Origin: Riptortus pedestris
Taxonomy: Eukaryota > Arthropoda > Insecta > Hemiptera > Alydidae
NCBI GenBank assembly: GCA_019009955.1
Contig: CM032230.1
Coordinates: 111,033,001 to 111,097,000 of the forward strand
Direction: 5' to 3'
Length of the DNA: 64,000 nt
Under the pieces are notes generated by a model. The model worked only from the letters and a program-made list of their open reading frames with translations, searched no databases and was not told where the DNA came from. The position numbers and the translations under genes are program-made. Shown here piece after piece: positions 11,037 to 21,246 of the stretch. The stretch's first letter is position 1, and every line of letters starts with the position of its first letter.

Positions 11037-11204
11037 ATACGTTGGTGATCTCTTCTCACTATTTACCATCTATTTCTCCCGCAGTAAGACGCTTTTGTAA
11101 ACTGGAAGTTAAAATGATTGTTATAATCTTCAAGTTTCCAAGAGGCGGTTGGATATCGTAGTGGGGATCTTAAATGACGTCGCACAGAAAATATTTGCAC
11201 ATAT

Positions 11205-11575
11205 GCAGTAAAAGTTCCATATCGAGTATGGTATAAGACAAATAAACATTTACGAGGTAAGAACGTAAACTCTTAAATGGTGAAGTCATAACGACAACGT
11301 ATTTGTGTGTACCCCAAACAATAAATGTTGAATGAAAATAATATTTGGTATTGAAGCTTCGAATAAAGTAATTCATAAAACAGCTTATTGTCAATATGAC
11401 ATGAGGCGGAATGGAAGTTTACTGGCGGCTGAAAACTGAAACAAAATAAAATCCAGCGGTTAATAAAATCCGAAAAAAATATATATAACACGATTTATAG
11501 GAAATTAAATTTTCTATAAGATTGGTTCCATACTATGCAAAATAACGGTGATAATTCGAATTTTCGAAAGATCTA
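11205..11575 (-). mobile_element. HLR long-form fragment, minus strand
   Basis: It shares AACATTTACGAGGTAAGAACG and a GTCATAACG block with the 9999 copy. Long-form sequence follows (AATAATATTTGGTATTGAAGC) up to GATTGGTTCCATAC and AATTTTCGAAAGAT. Neither terminus is preserved. Confidence 0.65.
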
Positions 11576-11944
11576 TGATGATTTGAGTACGAAAGGACAT
11601 GACTTGGAGAAGACTGCATTGACAGTACGTAGTGAGGTCAGCGTTTAGCGTTATCCCTACAAGATAAATCTCACTGCGGTGATATTAGAGGACAGTATTT
11701 GCTACTTCTTTAATCAAATTGCTACTCAACCACCACAATACGCTGAGTGGAATAAGGATAACTTGCACTACAACAAAAATGGGCATAAACCTGATTTGGT
11801 TTATAATAGCTAACCTATCTCAGTGTATATACGAGTATTATAACACCATGCTAGGAATAATAATCGAATGAAAACAGTGAAAATACTTATGGTTTGTTCA
11901 ACATAACGTAATTGTAGCATTGTAAACATGACAGAATTGACAAG
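11576..11944. other. No recognisable feature
   Basis: Mixed-composition non-coding sequence without repeats or ORFs of note. Confidence 0.5.
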
Positions 11945-12355
11945 AATAGTCTATTTGCGCTCTAGAGGTTGCAATGTTTGACAGGCCGTTACCAAACTCG
12001 ATATATAAGCGATTCATGTATAACTAAATGTCAAATTCGTTAAAGGCTGATTCCAGACCGATTTAGGGAGGGGGGATTGAAGGGAGAGAAAATCGGCAAT
12101 TCAAAATGCCTCCCCAACTATGAGGCGGATAGAAACATGTTATTGAAACAAATAAGGCTAAACTATAGTTAGCAAGTGCTATTGATGTTCTACACTTTTC
12201 TTCGTAACTCATATATTAAGCCAGCTATTCGAGCTTTCATTCTTTAGTAAACTCTCACTTCTACTCCTCGGGTTTTTATTTAGGGATAGAGGTTACATGG
12301 TGAAATGAGATCAGTAGTTTGTTTGGAAATCTGCTTAGTTTACACAGGAGCTTAG
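11945..12355 (+). mobile_element. HLR fragment, old and diverged
   Basis: GCGCTCTAGAGGTTGCAATG, CGTTACCAAACTCGATAT, a G-run and a TCATTCTTTAGTAAACTCTC block follow the HLR long-form order. Both ends are missing. Confidence 0.6.
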
Positions 12356-12558
12356 TGGTGGAAATACACTTGTTGCACATAAATTGTTTCCGTGTAGATA
12401 GGACACTGGTAATGGTGAGCTTACTCCGAAAGCGTTTTGCTTCTTTAAAATAAACTGCTTGAGAATATACGGCATGTTTGTTTTATTCCAGCTATCTACC
12501 TTCCACCGACCAGTAGTTTTTGAAAAACTGCCTCCCTCAAAAGTTTCTAAACTCTATC

Positions 12559-12682
12559 GTTTTAGCAGATTTCCCTTAAGATAAATCAGCTATTGAGGTC
12601 GTACTCATGACGCGATTTTTAAAATTTTCATCAAATGTCCATCGATCCTACCCAGGAGATGACGAAAATGAGGTCCATTCAA

Positions 12683-12738
<56 letters not shown>

Positions 12739-13143
12739 CTGTTAACACTCGATATTTAAACGTTTTATGCAAAAAGACAGATCACGTTCGTTAATGGCTG
12801 AAATCAGACCAGTGGGAGGGGAGGGGTTTAGAGGGTGGATTTTTGAAAATTCGAAATATCTCAGTTACAATACGTCGGATACAAAATTGTATAGAACCAA
12901 TCTTATTGCAAATTAAATTTACTATAAAAATTGTTCTATACATTTATTCTCTATCTTGAATATTAACCGAGATATTTGCATTTTTATTAAATTTGGGCCG
13001 ATAAGGGATGACTGTTTCCCGCCAAAAGCTAGTTCGGCCCTTTGCCGCAACTGTTCGGCTCTCGTATGGAGGTTTTCCTATTGTGTAACTGCACGTGGGA
13101 AATCTGCTTAGTTTACGCAGCACATGCGTGACGGACTTTTTTT
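12559..13143 (+). mobile_element. HLR, short form, complete ends
   Basis: It runs from TTTAGCAGATTTCCCTTAAG to GACGGACTTTTTTTT with the AT tract at about 12688-12734. The 3' hairpin reads ACGCAG-CAC-ATGCGT, with one stem mismatch. Sequence is close to the copies at 40800-41962. Confidence 0.92.
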
Positions 13144-13778
13144 TTCTGAAGAATTCTAGTATTGTTACTTCCTTCTGAGAAGACATGGAGTCTGGTTCCC
13201 ACTTTCCTGTTTTGTCAAGGAAATTCAATGAACAGAACATAGATGAAGCAAATAAATCAATTGAACTTAAACAGAATGTTGTAACACAATTCCATTTCTA
13301 TAAATTTGTCGACCTAACTTTATCAAATCAACTGACAAATCAGTCATATAATGATTTATGATGGTGATGACTAAATCTGTTGTTTGTTAAGAAAAATTAT
13401 ATATTTGTGAATATAGATTTCTAAAAAGGAAGTAGTGAGTAACAGCCGGACGATTTGTTGTTTTTGACATATTTGAGTTAATTTATTTAGTCAAACATAA
13501 TCAGGTGAATACAAATTTTATTCCGCTCATTTTGCTAAAACTGTTAATTAAAACCATCAAAGTTCAAAGATCTATCGGAGCAGGATCTGATAAATAAACC
13601 TTTGATCTTTTAGGCGGTAGCCTTGCCTCTAGCCGACGAATTAATCTTTGATATTTAACATGAATAGCCTTTCACTACCAACAACGATTTGCTTCAGCTA
13701 TTTTGTTCACAGCAGTGATTCCAGTTAAACACTAAATTGAGCCTGGGTCACTGCAAACTCGGCTGGACTAAAAGAATT
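13144..13778. other. No recognisable feature
   Basis: AT-rich sequence. No ORF, repeat or RNA gene could be supported. Confidence 0.5.
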
Positions 13779-13876
13779 TTTTCGCAGATTTTCCTTAAGA
13801 TAAAACAGCTATTGAGATCGTACTCATGACATGAAAAATGTTGAAAAAAGATGACAAAAATGAGGTCTGTTCAAAA

Positions 13877-13932
<56 letters not shown>

Positions 13933-14012
13933 GTTAACGCTCTAGAGGTCAAAATTTTTGTTTGATCGTTACCAAACTCGATATTCAAAGTTTTATATAA
14001 AACTAATGATCA
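13779..14012 (+). mobile_element. HLR, left part of a copy split by nested insertions
   Basis: It begins TTCGCAGATTTTCCTTAAG and has the AT tract at about 13879-13928. It stops at AACTAATGATCA (14001-14012), which recurs at 16871-16882. Joining the two sides gives the normal HLR order (ATATAAAACTAATGATCA then AGTTCGTTAATGG). Confidence 0.9.
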
Positions 14013-14024
14013 GGGCACAGGTTA
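14013..14024 (+). mobile_element. SINE first 12 bp, left of a nested LINE
   Basis: GGGCACAGGTTA is the start of the SINE whose remainder lies at 16656-16870. The same 12 bases recur at 16644-16655, so this is also the LINE's target duplication. Confidence 0.8.
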
Positions 14025-14293
14025 TAACATGTTTGAGTATAGTTTTACAAATTTAAATAAATATTAAAATTTTTACACAGCTTAAATTATACAAATGTAC
14101 TAAATAAATAGAATGGACAAAACTAAATATAAATTGTTAGTATATTGACAACATGAGGGAAAAAAAGTAAAAATAAAAAATAAAAAAAAATATTTAAAGA
14201 AAAACTAAAAGAAATATTTAAACTGGGAGGAGGCAAAACTTATATTCCACGTACAGTGCTATATACAACTTTCATAATGGTAAATAATAGCCT

Positions 14294-14488
14294 TTATATT
14301 TCATCAAATAACCCCATATTTCTCAAATACTTAAAAATATCTTCTATAAATTGGCTACTGTCGGCCAGTAGTTCACACACATTTGTGGGGCATAGGTATG
14401 TTTTCAGTTGAGTGTAGACAGTTAGTACGTGTTTTACAGTCAGCGTTCTGTTGCAGTAGCAACATATAGGCTCATCTTCCCTGCTCAT
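14294..14488 (-). pseudogene. LINE B ORF2 C-terminus
   Basis: 64 residues: MSREDEPICCYCNRTLTVKH, then a Tyr where the final Cys of the Cys-x2-Cys-x7-His-x4-Cys knuckle is expected, ending FKYLRNMGLFDEI. Reading continues upstream with RRKEIVLTHLRTGHT and a stop. The copy at the window end (63870-64000) has nearly the same last residues (FKYF-RLFDEI), so the two belong to one family. The Cys-to-Tyr change and upstream stops mark it as dead. Confidence 0.8.
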
Positions 14489-14771
14489 TAGATATGAATG
14501 TGTTAGTCAAGTGTGTCCTGTGCGTAGGTGTGTAAGTACAATTTCTTTTCTTCTAGAGTGGCTATTACTTGAATTCCAGTTGAGCGTGTTTGATTTTATT
14601 TCTCTAAGTTAACTGTAAGTTATACCATAAATTATTCAAGTCATTAATTACGAGTTTTCTCAAAAAAAATATATTTGTTCAAGTTGAGTTGATTGTTTGG
14701 CTGCTTTGTCTACTATATTACTTTGAGATATGCCCACATGGCCGGGTAACGAATAAATAGTAATGTGTTTT

Positions 14772-15358
14772 TTTCTGTAATCGTTGAATTATGGTAACAT
14801 TACTAAACTGAAATGAGTGAAGAAAGTGAGACATTTTGCAATAGAGTGAAGAAAGTGAATTGCCTTCTTAACTAGTAATAAGTATAAATTAAAAAATAAT
14901 TTGAAGTTGGAAATTAAATGCTTTTAAATGTTTCTTAACATTGTAAGAATTTATTTTAACAAAATAAATTGAAATGTGAATGAATTATGGGTGGAAATAA
15001 TCAATATATTTTAAAATTTAAATATAATAATAATTACCTTCCTTGTTTATAACCTCCACTTGTTTATAACTGCACTACTTCACAATCATCACTAGTTGTT
15101 TTATAACTATGCTTATAACCTTTCACAACCATGCTTATAACCTACCAACAACATACCATAATCTTCACAACATCCTAATTTTGTTCATATTCTGGTTAGA
15201 TCTGATCATGTATTACACGATTACAGAAAAAAATTAAAATTACACTCGTGACGAAAGTAGAAATTACAACTCTCGTGAAATTACCAAACTCGCTTCGCTC
15301 GTGTGGGTAAACGTTTCACTCGAGTTGTAAAATGATCTACTTTCGTCACTTGTATAAT
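14772..15358 (-). mobile_element. Hairpin-headed element, copy HPE4, inside LINE B
   Basis: TTTTTTCTGTAATCG near 14773-14787 is mirrored by CGATTACAGAAAAAA at about 15219-15233. To the right lies a long hairpin: 15249-15273 (GTGACGAAAGTAGAAATTAC...) pairs with 15322-15349 (...CTACTTTCGTCAC), with CTCGCTTCGCTCG in the loop. Spacing (about 446 bp between the mirrored motifs) and order match HPE1-3, though the bases differ. Strand is arbitrary. It interrupts RNase H between the ...IFNNIHRLK block and the ...YSLPGHVGI block. Exact ends and target duplication are not resolved. Confidence 0.55.
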
Positions 15359-15364
15359 AAACAA

Positions 15365-15856
15365 CTATTTTAGTCTATGAATATTGTTAAAAATTTCAAT
15401 AATAAGGGGATTGGTGGAGTATATGTCTTCAAGTGACTTTATTGAACTTAATGAGTCTGTACAAATGACTATGTCTCTTTTAGTAGTTGTGATTTTCGTT
15501 AGTCCTAAGAGTATAGCCTGTAATTCTGCCGTGTATATTGTATTGTAGTCATGTAGTTTTTTGTGCACAGTATTGTCTCCTACCACTGCAGCAATCCCAG
15601 TCCCATAGTCTGTTTTGGATGCGTCTGTGTATATAAAATATGACTCTCTCCGGTCTAATGTGTATGCGTGGAATTCTTGTTTATACATGTTAGTCGAAAT
15701 GGGGTCTTGTTTAGAGTATTTAGAAAGGGAAATATTTATATCTAGTTTATTACAGAGTGTCCAAGGGGGAAAGTCATTATGTCTGAAGTTTGAAATGTGA
15801 ATTTCAGGTATGTCGGTAAATGTTTCTTTGTATCCGATTATTCCACGACATTCCAT
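15365..15856 (-). pseudogene. LINE B linker and RNase H domain
   Basis: 163 codons. About 75 residues of post-RT linker (FTDIPEIHISNFRH) are followed by RNase H type I: YFIYTDASKTDYGTG (first Asp), YTAELQAILLGL (Glu) and DIVICTDSLSSIKSL (second Asp). The domain breaks at IFNNIHRLK where HPE4 is inserted. RNase H in these LINEs removes the RNA template after reverse transcription. RT motifs B and C that should precede it are deleted: frame ...AFDTLW stops at 15866, and this frame starts 10 bp later. Confidence 0.88.
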
Positions 15857-15865
15857 TCGTTCAAT

Positions 15866-16643
15866 TTATATAGTATAGTAGGTACCTGGCCACAATGTAT
15901 CAAATGCTTTTTGAATATCTAAAGCAAATGCTAATGTTGATTCTTTTAGAAGAAAACCATTTAAGATATCATTCTCTAGTTTTGTGATATGGTCCATTGT
16001 GGAATGATTGGGTTTAAAACCACATTGAAAATTAGATATTCGCCCATTTTTCTTCAATCAATGAACCACATCAATCTTTTATTGATAATTCGTTCAAATA
16101 ACTTACAGATACAATTAGTTAGAGATATAGGGCGAAAATTTGCTGGTGTGGGATCTTTCTTGTTAGGCTTTATAACAGGTATAATTAATGATTCTTTCCA
16201 TGAAGAAGGATATTCGCCTGTGTTAAAATGATTTATTAAATAGTTTAAGCAATACGATCAAGGAAGATTTGGATAACTTTTTTAAAATTTTATTGCTAAT
16301 ACCATCTTCTCCAGGGCTAGTATTTTTTGATTTATTAAGGGCGTATCGAAGTTCATTGAATGAAATGAGCTCATTCAAAGGATTGATATTACTATAGTCT
16401 AGAGAGTATGGAATTCCCATTACATTTGACATGTAAAGCTGAAATTCTGTATTAGTATTCTGTGCGGAATGTATCTTTGAGAATTGATCTCCTAGAATGG
16501 ATGCTATTTTGGCAGGATCAACAAAAATTGTATTGTTCGTTTTAAAATCAGAAATAGGCTCTTTGTACTGTTTATGTTGGATTTTTCTTTGTCTACTCCA
16601 AATAATTTCTTTTGGTGTGTTTCTTTTGAGAGTTTCTATAAAG
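15866..16643 (-). pseudogene. LINE B reverse transcriptase, N-terminal half, frameshifted
   Basis: Three frames must be joined: (1) 16643-16223, linker and NKSKNTSPGEDGISNKIL; (2) about 16250-16075, SWKESLIIPVIKPNKKD and NFRPISLTNCICKLFERII; (3) 16057-15866, CGFKPNHSTMDH and FALDIQKAFDTLW, which carries the first catalytic Asp. These are the standard blocks of a non-LTR RT fingers and palm region. The YxDD block is missing. The first 15 codons of the 153-codon frame (MNGNALTQMANLCPF) are SINE sequence, not RT. Confidence 0.85.
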
Positions 16644-16870
16644 GGGCACAGGTTAGCCATTTGAGTTAAAGCGTTGCCATTCATCTCACATGGTAAACCT
16701 AGAGTGGCGAGTTCGATTCCCTCCTGGGCAAAGGCGTTTATTTAGTGACGGAATTATTTAAATAAAATCCTGAGTGCCACCCTGACTAGAAAAGAGTGGT
16801 AACCTGTAGATGACCCGTCCTGATTAGCCTTAGTTGCACAAAGTGGAAGTTCATAAATAATTTAAATTTT
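16644..16870 (+). mobile_element. tRNA-derived SINE, host of LINE B
   Basis: GGGCACAGGTTAGCCATTTG (A-box region), then GGCGAGTTCGATTCCC (B-box), TTTAGTGACGGAATT, GGTAACCTGTAGATGACCCG and the tail ATAAATAATTTAAATTTT. The outer target duplication AACTAATGATCA flanks it at 14001-14012 and 16871-16882. The SINE entered an HLR, and LINE B later entered the SINE. Confidence 0.9.
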
Positions 16871-17238
16871 AACTAATGATCAAGTTCGTTAATGGCTGAA
16901 GCCACTTGAGGTGGGAAATTTCGAAAATGCTTAATGTCCCTTTTATAATTTGTCGGATCTAAAAATTTTATTCAACTAATCTTATTGCAAATTTAATGTT
17001 CTATAAATGTCGTTATGTACGTTTTTCACTAGTTTGATTATTAACCGAAATATTTGTATTAGCTTTCGGCCTTCACCTAATCCTGACATATTAACAATAA
17101 GCTGTTATATTATGAAGTACTTAATTTGAAGCCTAAATGCCAAAAATTGTTGTCATTGAAAATTTACGTTTTGAGGGAAGTGTAAATATGTGACGCACGT
17201 GGGAAATCCTCTTTGTTTACGCAGGCTCTTGCTATTTT
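16871..17238 (+). mobile_element. HLR long form, right part of the split copy
   Basis: It resumes with AGTTCGTTAATGGCTGAAG, continues through ATCTTATTGCAAATTTAATG and a shortened long-form module, and reaches CACGTGGGAAATCCTCTTTG and TTTACGCAGGCTCTTGC. The 3' hairpin is eroded. Confidence 0.85.
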
Positions 17239-18088
17239 AAGCCTGGTAAGTATGTAGTTCGTCTAAGAGAGATAAAACCATAATTTTAAGTTAGTTTTGA
17301 AAAAATTAAATAAGACAAATTATTCACAATTCTCCTTGAAGGTTGAGTCAAGTCACTCAATGAGAGAGCAACTAATCTTATTTGACTTTTTATCCGACTG
17401 ACCCAAAGAAGGGGCAAACCAAAGTAGGTTTAAAGGAAATGGAAATAGGGCTTATCGGGCTAAGGTTATCATAAATAATAATAAAGGTGTGGATAGAAAG
17501 GGAGTAAATGATGACAAATAGCAGATCTGATAAAGCAGATAGAGCAAGCCGCAATCAGTATAAAACACTTGAGTTGCTGATTTTATCTGCACCTCTCGCC
17601 CCACCCTAAAACCTGCCTGTGTTTGCACATTATTTATTGCTTTTATTGGGCACTTCCATGGCCGACCTAATAGCCCAATTTGCTTCTACAGCATACATGC
17701 CTTATCAAGAAAGTCTTATTATTAAATTCAACAGTAAATAAGGCATTATTTATTTCAGGACACGGCGATTGACAGAGAGAGTCAACCGAAATACTCAAAA
17801 ACAGATGGGTGCCTTTTCAAATGGCTCCACTATATAATTAATTTATTTTTGTTCTATACCTAACAAATTAATTATCGCATAGGAACGACAAATTAATCAT
17901 ACGAAACAAACTTATATTGCGAGACACATGCGAAGTTGAATCCCAGATAAGTGGCTATTATAACGTATGCAAGCAAATGTCTGCGCTAATAAAAAGTAGA
18001 ATTATAAATTGACCATCGAGCCATGAGACTAATGGATGGAAGGAAGTAATTCTAACCAGACTTAGGGTAAGCCAATCGCACATTTAAG
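17239..18088. other. No recognisable feature
   Basis: Non-coding. 17400-17760 is somewhat less AT-rich but has no ORF or repeat I recognise. Confidence 0.45.
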
Positions 18089-18834
18089 AGAAGTCCGTCA
18101 CGCAGGGGCTGCGTAAACTAATCAGATTTCCCACGTGAAGGTTTACAAAGAATAAGTCTACATACTGGTAACACCACCGTGAATGTTAAGGGAATAAATA
18201 CAAACGGTAATAAGAAATCATTCAGTCAATTTACAAGTTAATAATATCTACAACGGAAAGCGTCTGAATTGTAAACAAACAGGGCAGCCAACTTCGCAGA
18301 GCTGAATAGATAGAATTATTCTAGACCGGAAAGAAGAACAATTAATGAAATATATCTGAATATAACATATTAATTTTATTAAAAACTATTTACTATAGCT
18401 AGTGGAGGAATCTGAAATTAATCAGAATAATTTCTATCTCATTCGCTCAGATTGTAGTAATCAAAGAACAAACGAAAGGGGGGGGGGAGTCAATAGAACA
18501 TATTTGTTTGTATCTCGTATAATAAAGCTTTGTTGAAAACAATATTTGGTATTTAACCTTGTAATGAAGTGGTTCATGATATAACAGCTTATTATTAATA
18601 TGACACTAGTAGGAGTGGGGGTTTACTGAAAGCATAAAATTCCAAATAACATCCAAATATCTCGGTAATACTCATTATACGGACAATTGTATAACAAATT
18701 ATTTATAGTAAATTTAATTTGCAATAAGATTGTGTGTATACACATTTTTCATCCGACGTATAGTAACAGAGATATTTTGAATTTTTGAGTACGACCTCAA
18801 TAGCTGATTTTCCTTAAGGGAAATCTGCTAAAAC
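18089..18834 (-). mobile_element. HLR, long form, minus strand, 5' half deleted
   Basis: It has inverted GAAGTCCGTCACGCAGGGG, CAGATTTCCCACGTGAAGG and the complete long module, up to GAGATATTTTGAATTTTTGA. It then jumps directly to GTACGACCTCAATAGCTGAT and AAATCTGCTAAAA. The whole AT tract and neighbouring blocks are missing, but both termini are present. Confidence 0.9.
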
Positions 18835-19132
18835 AAATGTACTCAATAATAAGGAAACACTTCATCAATGAATACTGCACCAAATATAGAACTTTAAACG
18901 CATATCAACAAATACTTTAACAGACTGGAATCAACAAATTTTCACAATTCCCCATGGCATTTTTCAACTACTAACTTAGAAGTGCCCAAATATCATTGTC
19001 TCTTAGACCGCTTGCCATGTTTTACGATTTTTGGGGAGACTCCTGCTTAGCTAATATTGCATTTTTGGAAACTCATCAACTCCAAATGTGTTTTAACTGG
19101 TGTTTTACAATACTGAGATGAAGAAGAAAAGA
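18835..19132. other. No recognisable feature
   Basis: Spacer between two minus-strand HLR copies. Confidence 0.5.
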
Positions 19133-19713
19133 AAAAAATCCGTCACGCATGGGCTGCGTAAACTAAGCAGATTTCCTATGTGACGTTTAACAATAGAAAA
19201 ATCTGCATACTGGTAACACAACAACACCACAAGTAAATACAAACGGTAATGAGAAATCTTTTAGTTAATTTTAATAAACTCCCATCTGAAGCGGCTTCTG
19301 AATTGTAAGAATAATTTATATTTTAATAACTCAAATTTTAGTAGTCCAAGAACTAAAGAAGGGGGGGGGCGGATGAACATAAGGCCAAGTTAGGTTAGAA
19401 GCTTCCGCCAGAGCCGAAAACGGCCGAACTAACCCGAACAATACCCGACCACATACTTCATAAAAATGCAAATATCTCTGTTAATATTCAAGATAGAGAA
19501 TAAGTGTATATAACAATATTTATAGTAGATTTAATTTGCAATAAGGTTGCTTCTATACAAATTTTCGATCCGATGCATAACAACGAAGTAATATGTCGAA
19601 TTTTCGAAAATCCCCCCTCTAAACCCCCCTCTCCCTCTGGTCCGACATAAAACGGTTAAATATCGAGTTTCGTAACGATCAAACACAAATTGCGACCGCT
19701 AGAGCGTTAACAG

Positions 19714-19758
<45 letters not shown>

Positions 19759-19880
19759 AACGGACCTCATTTTCGTCATTTCCTGGGTAGGATCGATGGA
19801 GATTTGTAGAAAATTTTCGAAAATCGCGTCATGAGTACGACCTCAATAGCTGATTTCCCTTGAGGGGAATCTGCTAAAAG
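19133..19880 (-). mobile_element. HLR, chimeric form, minus strand, both ends present
   Basis: It begins with the inverted 3' end (ATCCGTCACGCATGGGCTGC), has part of the long module, then short-form sequence (GAACTAACCCGAACAATACC), the AT tract at 19719-19755, and ends GGGAATCTGCTAAAA. Parts of both forms in one copy suggest recombination. Confidence 0.88.
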
Positions 19881-19978
19881 ACAAACCACAACAAAGTTAA
19901 GTACTTATGTATTACATAAGGGATGAACTTGGTGCTTAGTTAATACATTTTCAATATTTCACATCAATTTAGTGAGGT

Positions 19979-21246
19979 TTAACCCGTAACCACAGACGTG
20001 AATTTGTGTTACATAACCACAGACATGGAGTCAAACTGACTCCATGTATTTCCTTTGTCATTTACACCTTTATATCGCAACTTTTATTCATTTATTTATT
20101 TATTTTATGTATAATTAAGGGATATGAACAATGAGGGGTGGAAATTACCACATTTAGTATATCAGAATTTTATTTAAGCCAAAGAATTCATCAAACATAA
20201 TACCTGCTCAGTGAGTTATCAGATTAAACTGTTCTCAAAGATTTACTTAAATTATTGACTTATTCATTTCATAAAAGTAATAAACAATGTTTTTCACTAT
20301 AATTTCAGATACAGATAATGTAAAATATAACTCTCTTACAAAATAAAACTGCCCTACTTCAAACACAATTGTTGCACCCAACTAATGAGCACTGTCCACA
20401 TACTGGACTATTACATATACAGCAATATTTTCTAGTTGCCAGCTTGTCTCCACCGGATACTGTTTGCTCCTCTTCTTTACCAAGAACCTTCCTGATTGAT
20501 GTTCTCACTTCCTGGCCAAGTCGAGGATTATCTAATCTTCTCTCTAGTAGAAACTAACAATTTCTGGCTTGTTACCTTCTTCATCTTGAGCTGGAGAAGA
20601 GTGCATAGATGACATAAGTAGTACAGCTATGCCTTTCTTTGGTACATATGATATCAATGTCAAATCCTTTGAGAAACCATAAATACTACTTCCAATTTCT
20701 CTTCTCTTTTGGGGTAAAAATTCTGGTGGTATTTCCCGTTTATTCCTTTTTACTGTCCAACGTATGTCAATTTCTTTTCCTTCAGGATGTTCACCAGTTC
20801 AACTGACGAGAACCAATTATCTGCAGTTATATTCATATTTGAGCCATAAATAGGAGAAGTCAACCTCAGCACTGATTGTGTTGGTTTCTGTAGCTTCCTT
20901 TCCTGTTCTGACAGTAAGATTAGAAGGTATAAAGAACTCTTGTTGCATTTATATACATAAAACCTTTCCCAAGTATATAATTTGGAGGAAGAAGCTTACC
21001 AATTTTGTCTCACACTAACACAGATGTAGAGTCAAGCTGACTCCGTAATGCGCATCACTGAATTCAGAAACAAATAAGTGACAAAGAAACAGATGTGTAG
21101 CCTCGACAGTGCACGTGCAGACTGAGGAAAGACTAGTTTGAAGGTACTGAAAGTACGGTGCGGTTTACGGAAGTACAACAATGTGAAACTAATGATTATG
21201 TAACAATGCGGAGTCAATCTGACTCCCGTCTGTTGTTACGGGTTAA
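19979..21246 (-). mobile_element. piggyBac-like element 1, internally deleted
   Basis: TTAA at 19979-19982 and 21243-21246. The ends are TTAACCCGTAACCACAGACG and, inverted, TTAACCCGTAACAACAGACG, so the terminal repeats match at about 19 of 20 bases. TTAA targets and CCC termini are hallmarks of piggyBac. Three imperfect palindromes of type GGAGTCA-n-TGACTCC lie inside the ends (20022-20046, 21026-21047, 21209-21227). At 1.27 kb it is about half the usual autonomous length. Confidence 0.9.
20370..20860 (-). pseudogene. piggyBac-like transposase, C-terminal part, frameshifted
   Basis: Minus-strand translation gives [19 protein letters not shown] (a piggyBac catalytic-core block with a conserved Asp before Asn-Trp-Phe). 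After a frameshift near the GQ codons comes [37 protein letters not shown] and, after a stop, a cysteine-rich tail CICNSPVCGQCSLVGCNNC. In the family the DDD core cuts and rejoins DNA at TTAA, and the Cys-rich domain binds the transposon ends. The N-terminal half is absent. The 62-codon plus-strand frame is a shadow. Confidence 0.88.

Larger units (their letters stand above)
14025..16643 (-). mobile_element. LINE family B, RNase H-bearing, decayed, nested in a SINE
   Basis: A minus-strand LINE copy, 5'-truncated, flanked by the 12-bp duplication GGGCACAGGTTA. From its 5' side (right) it holds a pre-RT linker, the N-terminal half of reverse transcriptase, an RNase H domain, the RNase H end (PGHVGI...VDKAAK) and the terminal Cys/His region. 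Most of RT after the first catalytic block is deleted, there are at least two frameshifts, and a 0.6-kb element (14772-15358) splits the RNase H coding sequence. The 3' end at 14025 shows no poly(A). Confidence 0.88.

Noticed and set aside
16223..16684. Met at 16684 as the start of a LINE protein
   Set aside because: The first 15 codons are SINE sequence beyond the GGGCACAGGTTA duplication; LINE codons begin at about 16643.
20369..20557. 62-codon plus-strand ORF
   Set aside because: It is antisense to the Cys-rich end of the piggyBac-like transposase.
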